Assembly (NCBI RefSeq): GCF_030864355.1
Contig: NC_083394.1
Span: 3,100,001-3,164,000, forward strand
DNA: 64,000 bases
Direction: 5' to 3'
From: Cutaneotrichosporon cavernicola
Taxonomy: Eukaryota > Basidiomycota > Tremellomycetes > Trichosporonales > Trichosporonaceae
The translations under genes were made by a program, and so were the position numbers. Of the stretch, positions 10,801-20,252 are shown one piece after another (within the stretch, counting starts at the first letter, position 1; the number at the start of each line of letters is the position of its first letter). The notes under the pieces were generated by a model. It saw nothing but the letters and a program-made list of their open reading frames with translations, had not been told where the DNA came from and ran no database searches.

Positions 10801-12151
10801 GGCCCGCCTTTGCGTCCGCGGAGACGTCATGACTTCCGACGACTACGACCGCACCTTCGCACCGACCGCCCGTCTCACCTCAGTCCGTGCTCTTGTCATC
10901 CACGCCATTAAGAACAACATGGTCCTTCACCAGGCGGACGTCGAAGGTGCCTTCCTCAACGGCACTCTCGAGGAAGAGGTCTACATCAAACCGCCTCCCG
11001 GCCTCACACTTCCGGAAGGATACGACTGCCTTCGCCTCCACAAGGCGCTCTACGGGCTCAAACAGGCGCCTCGCGTGTGGTGGCAAACCGTTGTCGCCGT
11101 CCTTGCTGACAAGGGCTTCTACTCCACTCCCTCCGACATAGGTCTTTTCCACCGCAGCCCCGCCGAGGGCGTCACAGGCGCCTGGCTTGCCCTCTACGTC
11201 GACGACTTCCTCTCGGCCACTCTCTCTCACTCCGAAGCTCTTGACATCCTCGACAGTCTCCGCGCGCACTGGGCTATCACTGATCTTGGCGAGCCCAAGC
11301 AACTTCTCGGTATGTCGCTTCAAATCCACGCCGACAAGGTCGACATCTCACAGACCAACTATATCGAACAGATGGCGGAACGCTTCCAGGTCGACACTCG
11401 ACGTTCCGGAAAAGCGGCTCCCCTCCCAACCACAGCCACACAGCTTCCTCCTTCTCCCCCCGCTCCTCCGCCGCTCCACGCCGAGTACCGTGAGATGGTG
11501 GGTTCTATTCTATGGGTTGCGCGCTGCACCCGCCCTGACGTTGCCTTCGCGGCAGGCTTCCTCGGACGCTTCGCCCATGCCCCGTCGGGGGAGCATATCG
11601 AACTGGCAAAGCGCGTCATCGCCCATCTTCTCTTCACCAAGGACTACGTTCTCCGCCTTGCTCCGGACGACGATGCCCCGGACCTTGAGGCGTACTCCGA
11701 CGCTGACCACGCCGGAGATCGTCTCACTCGCCGTTCAACCACCGGCCACATCCACTTTCTTTATGGCTGCCCCGTCTCCTGGACCTCTCGCCGCCAGGCA
11801 ACGTTATCCAACTCCACGATGGAGGCCGAATACGTTGCCGCAGCCAGCTGCGTTCGCGAAACCATCTGGCTCCGCTACCTCCTGACGGACCTCCTTCATC
11901 CTCCCACCTCACCAACCACCCTTTACATCGACAATCTCGCTGCCATACGCCTTTCACAGGATGACTCCCACCACGAAAAGGCCAAGCACATTGACATCGC
12001 CAACCATGTGGTGCGTGAGCGTGTTAATAACGGCACAATCATTTGCAAGCCGGTCACCTCTGCCAACCAGCTGGCAGACATTCTTACTAAGCCGCTTCCC
12101 GGTACTACCCACAACAAGGCCTCCGCCCTCCTCCACGTCGTCAAGCCTTGA
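7853..12151 (+). CDS. Copia gag-pol polyprotein (1432 aa)
   Basis: Polyprotein of the retrotransposon. The frame opens upstream at 7751, but the ATG at 7853 (MESSTSD) starts where the gag-like region begins. In order: a UBN2/gag-like helical region (about residues 1-250); a zinc-knuckle variant C-x2-H-x4-H-x4-C near residue 290; an aspartic protease motif IDSGAGGH (about 385); integrase with H-x4-H and C-x2-C (HTRLGH, CKAC), then D, D and E of the DD35E core in DLKGPF, RSDGAGDF and NGVAERGNRT; reverse transcriptase with ADVEGAFLNG and the YVDD box; and RNase H with YSDADHAGD and a terminal HIDI. No stop or frameshift interrupts it, so the coding capacity looks complete. Gag and pol are in one frame, with no recoding site. 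Confidence 0.95.
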   Translation: MESSTSDLHQYLKLIPKLTGIENYSRWHHAFNNWLNMLGGTLVRTQPEPYRVPFEDAEFLHISRDVIHPPDQRAGDAPPTGLAIAINTAREASNIKANLQGGEITKWEKWARKQRVARTTVMATIDYTIARDVDHLWSLDDVLNHLAKLYNPDTPLRLRNLNAKITTTFLTSATADNMRKHVLDFTAVLHELADIGHPVSEPSKCLNFLESLTRVHLLYSHMRTELALVPTHEREEWAVVCRVYEMYIATHALRTPSLDSTTAPTSSLAASNPHQPKQWIRNKPDPTKYCDYHKRPGHATVDCTDKAAGRDPDRKRGKKDADHKPPHLASAASAPSPAPATPLPDLSLSYPMDLVDDHYINLGALAIASSTPAPTSPTTKLYIDSGAGGHLISNPAFLSDAKPCSVKFYLSSSRYYLMARYVGVIRLGGIPIQPVYFTDGSTDSFLSEPRLVAAGWDVDLKALTLSREGVVVTLTCDNVDGRPIVNATSINRLAASSELLPSSLTSTSTPHPSGPTNPTAGTTGHTLPPEEPLPSRALLLLHTRLGHIGKPQLVELARHGLLGDDWTASKIDADPFNICKCKACLETKTTKNPSPGTSPRGTASGDYMHVDLKGPFITSRRGMCHWLLIYTDHTAVRLAIPIHAKTEAHGLIQTWIRRIERQTNIPIAVVRSDGAGDFGKDMAREFYNSLGILHEVTAPYDPARNGVAERGNRTMSEMLRAMFSTSGLPPDLWCYGIEYASFIANSTRINSDGRTPWQTITHRVPKLLSLPAFGQVVYAHIHEAYKDPLVKVLDPAPRAPRTTPATPRAFRARILGADMATLGWIVLIEQTNKIITVRDVRLALAAGLGDPLPPFDGPPDLQKLAKPVKPTTHDPAVAALAFLDKDSDVQKAIRAMDAVDDPFIQLAASTVNTILESSPITYRQAIKAPDAEHWQAAMAAETEQLFATGTMVFSNLPSGRRAIPTKWVFKPKRDATNVLIKRKARLCVRGDVMTSDDYDRTFAPTARLTSVRALVIHAIKNNMVLHQADVEGAFLNGTLEEEVYIKPPPGLTLPEGYDCLRLHKALYGLKQAPRVWWQTVVAVLADKGFYSTPSDIGLFHRSPAEGVTGAWLALYVDDFLSATLSHSEALDILDSLRAHWAITDLGEPKQLLGMSLQIHADKVDISQTNYIEQMAERFQVDTRRSGKAAPLPTTATQLPPSPPAPPPLHAEYREMVGSILWVARCTRPDVAFAAGFLGRFAHAPSGEHIELAKRVIAHLLFTKDYVLRLAPDDDAPDLEAYSDADHAGDRLTRRSTTGHIHFLYGCPVSWTSRRQATLSNSTMEAEYVAAASCVRETIWLRYLLTDLLHPPTSPTTLYIDNLAAIRLSQDDSHHEKAKHIDIANHVVRERVNNGTIICKPVTSANQLADILTKPLPGTTHNKASALLHVVKP

Positions 12152-12214
12152 GTCCACAGGGTCTCTTCTGGGTTCGCTCGACAACTCTTGCTCTCGTCGT
12201 CTCGTCGTCTCGTG

Positions 12215-12224
12215 AACGGGGGAG
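12215..12224 (+). other. Polypurine tract of the copia element
   Basis: The purine-rich run GAACGGGGGAG touches the 3' LTR boundary and would prime plus-strand synthesis. One C interrupts it. The call is supported mainly by position. Confidence 0.65.
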
Positions 12225-12386
12225 TGTTGACACCCTGGACCCTCTCCTTCTCCTCCGGCTCCCGTTGTACCGCCGTAACCTCCGTTGCCACTCTTGTATC
12301 GCCGAAACACCGGTGACCCTGTTGATATACGTTTCACTCTGTATCTCCGTTACATGCATTCCACTATCATCATCCAGGGTCCTACA
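12225..12386 (+). repeat. 3' LTR of the copia element
   Basis: It is identical to the 5' LTR over 162 bp and is followed immediately by the second copy of the CCGGG target duplication at 12387-12391. Confidence 0.97.
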
Positions 12387-12917
12387 CCGGGGACCCAGTT
12401 TGTTCACTTTTGGGTTTGATTAATCGGAAGCTTGATAGATTTGTAGCAAATCCAATCCACCCGATAGTTGTATTAATAGCAAGGAAACAACAGGGGTCAA
12501 CTTTGACCCGAACTCGCACTTCGACCCGTCCTCGGCTACTTCCGCGGCGCGCCTCTTTTAAGAGAAGGCACGCTCAGATTTGGCTTCGTTGAAGATAGTC
12601 GCGCAAAGTGAAACCGAGTCTGCGCGCCTATGTGGAATTTTCCACGTGGAGGCGGAGTGGCGCCGCCTGGTGGGTTTCGGCTTTGGCATCATGATTGGCT
12701 TGGAAGCCAAGTTGTCCGAGTGTGGGGACATCCTTTCCGATGCTGTTATGGTGGTGACAATGTTCCTCGGAACGGTGTGGGAAGGTCATCGACATCTAGA
12801 AGAACGAGTCTCCGCACAGCCCTACTCTACCCCACAAAGCCTGGCCCGCCTGGTCCCAGCCATCAATGAATCAAGGGAAAGGGAGGGTCTCTCATCTGGT
12901 TTGCCATCTCACTATTC
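12387..12917 (+). promoter_or_regulatory. Promoter region of the second Zn2Cys6 regulator
   Basis: No gene seen. At 12632-12650 two palindromes overlap: GTGGAA-N2-TTCCAC and the perfect TCCACGTGGA, which contains a CACGTG E-box. The retrotransposon lies directly upstream, so the original longer promoter has been split. Confidence 0.45.
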
Positions 12918-15042
12918 ATGAGTATCCGAAGGCATTCACTCTCTGCGGCTCGCAGCCTGCCGCGCGACCCATCGCGCAGCCCCACACAGATCCTGCTGCC
13001 CGCGAGTGCCAAGCAAGCATGCCAGGCATGCCAGCAGCGCAAGCGCAAGGTAAGCGTCCCCAAGGAAGGTCAGATCAACTGACTGTAGTGCGACAGGAAA
13101 CAGCCACGATGTAGCATGTGCGAGAAGCGGCAGATCGATTGCGTCTTCGATCTCAAGGGTGACCCAACACTACTGGCGGACGCGCTCGCCGCTCTCGAGG
13201 AGCGAGAAGCGCGCGTTCACGCACTCGAGCTCCGCGTCGCCGCACTCGAGGGCATTATCCGTTCCGTCCCCGAACTCGCTCACTTGGCGAATGTATCTAC
13301 AGAAGCTCTTTCCGACCGTTCCCCGGTCAGTGTGGAGGCTGAAATGGCTGCCGTTAGCCTCGACGACAGGCGGGACCGCGGTAGCGAGCCTCTTCCTCCC
13401 GAACTGGTCGACACTGTCGAGGAAGGTCTCGCCGCGCTCCATCATCCCCAGCGGCTCAACATCACGAATACAATGCATATCCACCTCGGAGCCGCAGCCG
13501 CAAGGGTGGAGGAAACGAGTAACAGGCCGCCGGCAGAGTGGCCAAACCGCGACCGAGCCGAGCTCCTTGTCGACACGTTCATCTCCATGAACCCCCTCTA
13601 CCCAATGTATTGGAAAGACGATATGCGCAAAGAGTACGTCGATGCAGGACAGCACTGATGCCAGCCTGGCCGCCGTCATGGATGGCACGGCCACGGCGCT
13701 GCAGGAGTACACGATGACACTCGTGTTCGCCATCGCGTGCCAGTACCTCGCGCAGCGCGATGGCGAGCAGCTCGACACGGCAGCTTTCCGGCAAAAGGCG
13801 TTCAGCCTCATCGGCGTGGTGCTGCGTACCGAGTCGGCGATTGTAAGTAGACGCTGGGACCAACTCACACACAGCGTTGCGCTGAAGCGCTCTTCCTACT
13901 GACATTGTACGGTGTGTTTGACTGGGCCAATCCGGCCATGGCTCACGCGTCCCCACTTGCATCACATATCCTGCGCACACTGGAGCTATACCACGACCCG
14001 CCCGCGACTTTGTCACCGCGCGAGAGGGACCGGCGACGCGCCTTCTTCTGGTCCCAATACGGAATCGACCAAGGGCGTGCGTATCTCATCTGTCCCATAT
14101 CTGACAACAGTTGCGTCGTTGTTGTTCAACTTTCCTGTCGGGTTTGAAGGCGTGCAGATCACGATGGCGTGGCCTGAGAGCCTCGACGATAGCATCTTGG
14201 CACGGCACGGTATCGACCCAATCGAGACGACCAAGCTCAACGTCGAGATGCGCCAGATTGAGTGGAGCTTTGCGTCATATCAGCGCGGCACGCGACTGGA
14301 CGTGCGGCCCTCCGAGCTCATTACGCGCCTCGAGGGTTGGTACGAGCGCGCACAGCGCATCACGCGGAAGCGACCTCAGGGCCCCACCAGCACCCACCTA
14401 GACATGTACTACCATCTCCTGCGGGGACAGTTGCATGGGCCGCACCTCGACCCACACGGCGGAGATGCACGAATCATGCGCGAAAGCGCGCGGTCGACGC
14501 TCGAGTACATGGTCGCGCTGAACCAGCAATCGCTTATGGGCGATAGCTACTTCCACTTCAACTACATGATTATCATGGGCATGGTGCTGTTGTACGCGGT
14601 TCTGCGCCTCGATGGCGACCCGAGCAAGTGCGACGCGGCGTGGTGCTCTGCTGCCATCGATGATGTCGAGAAGTGCCAGGCGTATCTCCGGTCGTTCTGT
14701 AAGGGTGAGTGGAGGAAATCATGGGAGAAACAACAGCTGACCTCAGGATGGCCACAGACCCGAGTGCTCTCACACACATTTGACTGCTTTGCCGCACGTG
14801 CGATCGCACAACTGCAGATCCACTTTGCGAGCCCGGCGAGCATGTCGCTGATCGGAGTGCCCACACCAGACGTAGGCGCCAAGGGCGGCATCCTAACCGC
14901 CGTAAACCCCGTGTCAGCTCCTTTCGAAGACCAACAAAATATGGCCCTGGTCGATGAAACAGAGGGAGACGTAGACGCTCTCCTCTCCATGCTCGGTTGG
15001 AATGCCGAATGGCTCCCCGAGCTCCTCCCAAACTTTCAGTAG
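12918..15042 (+). CDS. Zn2Cys6 fungal-specific transcription factor with coiled coil
   Basis: Regulator of the Gal4 class. The ATG is at 12918. Exon 1 ends within the zinc cluster (CQACQQRKRK) and the next exon completes it (CDRKQPRCSMC...IDC), giving C-x2-C-x6-C-x6-C-x2-C-x6-C. A leucine-rich helix follows directly (LADALAALEEREARV, then HALELRVAALEG), the usual dimerisation coiled coil. The middle homology region spans about 13560-14400, and the C-terminal part continues through YFHFNYMIIMGMVLLYAVLR to the stop at 15042. Short introns lie near 13060-13090, 13630-13662, 13843-13874, 14078-14110 and 14705-14746. It stands 5' of the PEP-mutase-like, NTF2-like and homogentisate dioxygenase genes and may control them; this is inference. 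Confidence 0.88.
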
Positions 15043-15112
15043 TCCTGCTTCCTAGCTAGTGTACGATCAATGCATGTATCCGTAGTCTACGTTCCCGATG
15101 CCGCTGTTCGAC

Positions 15113-16132
15113 TTAAGGCCCGCCCTTGGCATACGTCCCGCCACCCATCTGCCTGTCGAATTCGACGCACTCATTCATCCCACAGAGTTCGAAGACTTCA
15201 CGCACGCCCCCCCGTACAGGCCCGCCTGGACTGTCCTTGATGTTCTCCAAAAACCCGGTCGACTTGAGCTCCTTTGCGGCCTTTTCATACGCATTAAACG
15301 CCGCCATGAGGGCGAAAATCGGCCAGATCACCAGAGCATACCCCATCGCCTGCGTCTCCTTGGCGTCCACAAGCGGCGTCACCCCCCCATTGACCATGTT
15401 CAGCATACATGGTGTTGGTGACTGATATCAGCAGCGCACAGCTCCTACTCACCAGCTGCTTGACACTCTCGGCCATCTGCTCCTTACTCGTCATGCCCTC
15501 GAGGAAGCACATGTCTGCTCCTGCCTCGACAGCCTTCTTGAGTCGGTCGATTGCCGCGTCAAAACCTAGGCTCTGGAGGGCGTCCGTGCGGGCAATAATC
15601 ACAATGTCGGAGTGGGTCCGTTCTCGCGCGGCCACGGCCGCACGGATCCGCGCCAGGAACGTAGCTTCGTCCACGAGCTCCTTGCCGCCCAGGTGTCCAC
15701 AGCGTTTCTGCATCACCTGGTCTTCGAGATGGAGCGCCGCCACACCGGCCAGGATATACCTCTCGACCAGAGGTCAGGAAACAAGAACAAGTCTGACGCC
15801 AACTCACTGTCCGCTGGACCATCACCGGCCCTCCGAACCCAGTATCCGCATCCGCAATCACGGGTACATTGCGATCCAACCCGGCCAACATGGCCGCATT
15901 GCGCACCATGTCGTCCGCAGTCGTCAAGCCAAGATCAGGCATACCCAGTTGCCCGATCGCCGTGCCCGCTCCCGTCTGCCGTCAGCTCGGTATACATATA
16001 CCGGACCATGTAGAGGGTATCGAAGCCGTTCTGGAGGCACACGCGGGCTCCGAGGCCCTCGTATACGCCAGGCGACACGATTGTGCGCCCGGTCTGGATC
16101 ATTTCGCGTAGCTTTGCTGCGCCTCGGGACAT
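15113..16132 (-). CDS. PEP mutase / isocitrate lyase superfamily enzyme
   Basis: TIM-barrel enzyme of the PEP-mutase/2-methylisocitrate-lyase/oxaloacetate-hydrolase group, acting on C-C or P-C bonds of 2-oxo or hydroxy acids with Mg2+. Signature segments in order: SPGVYEGLGARVCLQNGFDT, the metal-binding IADADTGFGG, GVAALHLEDQVMQKRCGHLGGK (the loop with a catalytic-type Cys in KRCGH), and IIARTDA. The start is the ATG at 16132-16130. The first intron (15976-16006, 31 nt) has an unusual GTCCGG donor, chosen because it joins the frame as LYM-TGAGTA, the normal family sequence. Further introns lie near 15765-15810 and 15420-15452. Stop at 15113, about 70 bp from the stop of the regulator. A carboxyvinyl, methylisocitrate or similar substrate cannot be told apart by eye. 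Confidence 0.88.
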
Positions 16133-16434
16133 GGTGGTTGAGAAGCGAGTGATGCTGGTACTGGTACTGGATATGATATTTTATGATCAGATATCCGTGG
16201 ACGTCGGACGCACACTTGGTTCACGATGACATGAGCTGATATGATGATAGCGTAGGAATGGGGGGTGGGCAGTATCATTCCATTCCCGAATGCCGGAGTG
16301 GTCAGCAAGGATGATCTGAACAGGAAATCCACGGAATGCCGTGCCTGTTCCCGCGTCGGACTCCGCCGAGCCCGTGGAGGACCCACCTCCAGATGGACCA
16401 AGTGCTATTGTGACCTGCATCCTGCTACAAGCTA
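16133..16434. other. Short intergenic region
   Basis: This stretch of about 300 bp lies between the start of the PEP-mutase-like gene and the end of the first NTF2-like gene. It should hold the former's promoter. Nothing else recognised. Confidence 0.5.
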
Positions 16435-16856
16435 TTACTTGGCCTGGAGGGGCGGAAAGGTCTGTCATCAGACTCCGCTGATGCCTCGTATCAACTCACC
16501 GCATACGCCGTGTACTTCTTGATCTTGCCGTGCCGGAACTCAATCTTGGCCATCCACGGTAACCCACGGATCTGCATACCGTCCGCGAGGCGGTCCATGT
16601 CAATGGTGCCGGTTGCGAGGACGACATCAGGCTCCTTGTCGTTCCAGTAGATGTTGTCAAAGTTGTGGACGCGGTTCGCAACGGCTTTGGCACCCAGAAC
16701 GCGCATCTCGTGCAGGTCGGCACGGCTGTATGCATGCCGCTCACCGATGTGGAACTCGAGGTCGTCGTGGAATAGATCTAGGTACTGGTCGTCGGGGACG
16801 TCCGAGAGGCGGTAGAATTCCCTGACGAACGTCTCGAGGTTGGTTGGGACTGTCAT
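16435..16856 (-). CDS. NTF2/SnoaL-like small protein, copy A
   Basis: Cone-shaped NTF2/SnoaL-like fold protein of 127 residues, a group that includes small isomerases, cyclases, dehydratases and binding proteins. Exons 16500-16856 and 16435-16461 flank a 38-nt intron. Visible features are an N-terminal helix TNLETFVREFYRLSD, the acidic LFHDDLEFHIGE segment, a mid-region TGTIDMDRL and a closing strand KIEFRHGKIKKYTAYA. No signal peptide. Exon 1 is 357 nt, exactly as in copy B, and the intron falls at the same place, so the two arose by tandem duplication. The two copies differ clearly in sequence and may act on different ligands. A catalytic Asp/His pair cannot be assigned with confidence. Confidence 0.82.
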
Positions 16857-17039
16857 TGCGATTGCGGGAGGCTTCGAGAGTAGAGAGTGTGTGGAGAGAC
16901 AAGCTCGTATCTCGGGGGTTAATAGTGTAGTCTTGTGCAACATCTGACGAGTTGCCAGACTGGAGGCCAAACAAATCCGGTTACCGGCAATTACATTCCA
17001 TCTTGCAACTATGCATCCGACGCATACATGACAAACTAT

Positions 17040-17464
17040 CTAGCCAGACTTGGTAGCGGGAATCTGCGTGTCAGCCCGTCCACCCAACCCAACCCAACCA
17101 GACTCACCAGCCAGACCCTGTAGTCTGCGAGCTTGCCGTCCTTGAACTGCATGCGGCCGCCCCACTCAACCCCGCGGATCTCCACGCCGTCCTTACGGTC
17201 CATGTCGATAGTACCGAGGACGACGGCGTCGCCTTCCACCGCAGGGTTGACGTAGACACCCTTGATGTTGTGCTGGCGCCGGTTGAGGCCCTCCCACACG
17301 CCGTCGCAGACCTTGCCGATCCCCTCGGACCCCTTGACGACTTTGCCTGCCAGGTCGAGGTTGGCGTCAGGCGTGAAGCAGTCGACCCACGCGGCCTTGT
17401 TCCGCGCGTCCGACTTGGCGTAGAAGTCGGTGACGAAGGACTGGATCTGCGCAGGAACAGTCAT
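17040..17464 (-). CDS. NTF2/SnoaL-like small protein, copy B
   Basis: Paralogue of the gene just downstream, 126 residues, exons 17108-17464 and 17040-17063 around a 44-nt intron. It starts MTVPAQIQSFVTDFYAKSD and shares LGTIDMDR, EIRGVEWGGRMQFKDGKL and the position of the intron with copy A (which has TGTIDMDR and IRGLPWMAKIEFRHGKI). The fold family often provides isomerases or dehydratases in catabolic and secondary pathways. Only 183 bp separate it from copy A and both read the same way, consistent with a tandem pair. Function not known. Confidence 0.82.
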
Positions 17465-17988
17465 GATGAAGTGGAGAATGAGGGGAGAGTTAGAGAGTTA
17501 GGAACGGTTATCTAAGGCATGATGATGACTTTGGTCGAGCCGGCTAACAGCCGTATGGTTGCCGAAGCGTTCAACCGTACCGTATCGCGGAATTTCTATA
17601 CCCAAGGTGGGCTTTACTTGAAGCCAACCTCTCATCAGCATTGATGATGTGATGGCCATGTGGAGGTTGCCGGCAAGGCCCCGTGGGGAGGGATCGGCCA
17701 AATCCACCTCCGCCCACTGCATGCACCAAAACAAATCCTCATCAGCTGACATGACATGACATTATGTAGTGCCCCACCCCGCGGCATTCCTTGGCGAGGA
17801 AATGTGCAGGTCAGCGCAACCTGGGAACAAGCACAAGCACAAGCACAAGCACAAGGCCAGATGACCAACTTGGATGCCGATTCCCGCATAGCCTCTGGGC
17901 GTCATATCGTTTCGTCAAGAAGATATATCAAGCCCTCAAGCAGCTCTCCACCTCAGCCCATCATCCACCACCTAACGAAAGACACACA
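17465..17988. promoter_or_regulatory. Divergent promoter region with hexamer repeat
   Basis: Separates NTF2-like copy B (leftward) from homogentisate dioxygenase (rightward). It contains (ACAAGC)4 plus ACAAG at 17827-17855, about 134 bp before the dioxygenase start. No gene seen. Confidence 0.5.
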
Positions 17989-19399
17989 ATGACCATCTCT
18001 TCGGCCAACGCCAAGACAGGATACGACCAACTCGAGTACCACCGTGAGTCGGCAATTCTGTCCATTTGGCTAACAGCTAGCGGGTTTTGGCTCGGCCTTT
18101 CGCTCCGAGTCGGTGCCCAACTCACTGCCAAAGTATGCCCACGTCCCCGAGAAAGTGCCCTACGGCCTGTACACGGAGGGCATGACAGGATCTGCGTTCA
18201 CCGCACCTCGCGCGTCGAACCGCCGCTCGTGGCTGTACCGTATCCGTCCGTCGGCCGTCCACAACCCGTACGAGGAGTACACGGGCAACAACACGCTCGT
18301 CTACAACTTCAACCAGGACAACACTGACGAGGTTACGAGCACGCCGCAGCAGCTCCGCTGGGACCCGCTCAAGGTCAAGGGTGCTGAGAACCTCGACTTT
18401 GTCGACTCGATCCGCACCATCTGCGGTGCAGGCAACGCGCAGATGAAGAGTGGCACAGCCGTCCACTGGTATCAGTTCGGAAAGGATATGGACAACAAGG
18501 CATTCTACTCGTCGGATGGCGACTTTCTTTTCCTCCCAGTCAAGGGCGAACTCCTCATCCAGACCGAGTATGGGCGGATGCACGTCCCTCCATGCCATAT
18601 TGCCGTCGTGCAGCGCAACATGAAATTTACGGTTTCGCGGGTCGGCGACCATTCGCCCAATGAGCCCGCGTCGGGATACATGTTCGAAGTGTTTAATAAT
18701 CACTTTGTGCTGCCCGACCTCGGACCAATTGGCGGTAATGGCCTGGCCAACATTGAGGACTTTGAGACGCCGACAGCCTGCTACGAGGACACGGACGACC
18801 AGTGGACCATTGTCAACAAGTACGGCGGTAAGCTATTCCAGTACACTCAGGACCACAGTCCGTACGACGTTGTCTCTTGGCTTGGCAACTACGTGCCATA
18901 CCGGTACGACCTGCAAAAGTTCTGCTCGGTCGGCAACATTTCATTTGACCACGCCGATCCTTCACTCCAGTGCGTACTCCAAGTACCCTCCGAAACGCCG
19001 GGTACGTCGATTATCGACTTTTGCGCCTTCCCACGCCGCTGGAGCGCCGTCAACGACACTTTCCGTCCGCCCTGGTTCCACCGCAACATTGTCACCGAGT
19101 TCATGGCGGCCGTTGCGGGATACGCTGCACCTAAAGACGGGTGCAACCTCCACAACCCAGGCACAGCACATGGCCCCGATGCTGCAAGTACCGAGATGGG
19201 ATACTCGGGCAAGATTCCCGATGGACCGATCCAAGTCGGCGCAGAGGGCTCGATGATCTGCCTCATCGAGACCTACTTGCCACTCAACCCGACCAAGTGG
19301 GCCCTCGAGGAGTCGGGTTGCCTCCAACCAAACTGCAACGACCAGTGGCTCGGCATCAAGCGCCACCACACCCTCCCCGAGTCGTCGTATGCCGGTTAG
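17989..19399 (+). CDS. HGD: Homogentisate 1,2-dioxygenase
   Basis: Non-haem iron ring-cleaving enzyme converting homogentisate to maleylacetoacetate in phenylalanine/tyrosine catabolism. Exons 17989-18043 and 18081-19399 give 457 residues, close to the 430-450 of the family. The residues that serve as iron ligands in the human enzyme are present: His and Glu in PWFHRNIVTEFMA and His in GTAHGPDA. The proton-donor histidine lies in FDHADPSL. Other hallmarks are LRWDP, TICGAG, DLGPIGGNGLAN and GNYVPYRYDL. The single 37-nt intron was placed so that GFGSAFRSESVPNSLPKY is in frame. It is probably cytosolic. Maleylacetoacetate isomerase and fumarylacetoacetase are not in the window. Its neighbours are candidate aromatic-catabolic enzymes. 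Confidence 0.97.
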
Positions 19400-20252
19400 T
19401 CAGCTCGGTGGTCTAGGCAGGGTTGGCTTTGGATTCGTTGTACGCATGCAATCTGTAAAGTCGCGTGCAAAGGGTGTCAAGGCTAGGGATAGCGCCGAAG
19501 CCATGGTCCAGACTGCACATCGAGCTAGCCAGTACCTGTCCATAGTATGTGGTTAGCTTGGCTCTAAGGATGTGTTCCTGTAAGACGCACAGGTGCGTCT
19601 CAAGCAACTGGCGCCAGACTAGTGTGGGAATCGAGGTTATCGACATAATCTCTAATCAAGAAATTGACAAGTTGATACATCCATCCGACTACAGTATAAT
19701 CCTTCTACGACATCACGTCCACCCCCGCAATAACAGTTGTCTCAGACCACGTCCGGACTTGTCTAGCTCTGGGGATGGAGGTACAACTACATGACTACGA
19801 TAAACCCAATCAATCCATATTGGTTACAGTTCTACAAATGCCAATCCTTCGAACTAGTATCTATCGCTTCCACACCCACACAAGGCGATCTGAACGCGTT
19901 CGACTAGGACTAGGACTGGGGCTCGCCGAATCGTTAGCTAGAGAACATCCTACGATCAACTTGCATTCCCCTCCCGGGGTGGCGCCTCGACCCAACTCCC
20001 AGAAAGGTAGTATATTCCTACCTCTTACAACCTACAGAGCCGCCCAGTGACCAAACGGGATTTGGACATAACGTGAGAGTAGGAACATGTACCTTTGGGG
20101 ACTGTGCGCCGGGCGCATGCTTCCGATGCTTGGCCGGTTATTGCGCACCGCCAACCGGATCGGCTTGGTCACCTCGGCTAGTTGGCTCATTCTGTTTCTC
20201 TCCTTGATCCATCCCTTGATCCATCGACAACACTGCACCACCTCTGGCCAGG
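19400..20252. other. Intergenic region
   Basis: About 850 bp with no convincing reading frame, RNA gene or repeat. It holds the 3' end of homogentisate dioxygenase and the promoter of the thioesterase. Confidence 0.5.

Larger units (their letters stand above)
7372..12386 (+). mobile_element. Intact Ty1/copia LTR retrotransposon, 5015 bp
   Basis: The element is bounded by two direct 162-bp LTRs (7372-7533 and 12225-12386) that I find identical at every base, each beginning TGTTG and ending CTACA. It is flanked by a 5-bp target duplication CCGGG at 7367-7371 and 12387-12391. It carries one uninterrupted gag-pol frame in the order gag, protease, integrase, reverse transcriptase, RNase H. Integrase preceding RT defines the copia (Pseudoviridae) superfamily. 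Identical LTRs plus an open frame point to a recent insertion that may still be active. It lies between the start of the monooxygenase and the start of the second Zn2Cys6 regulator. Confidence 0.97.
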
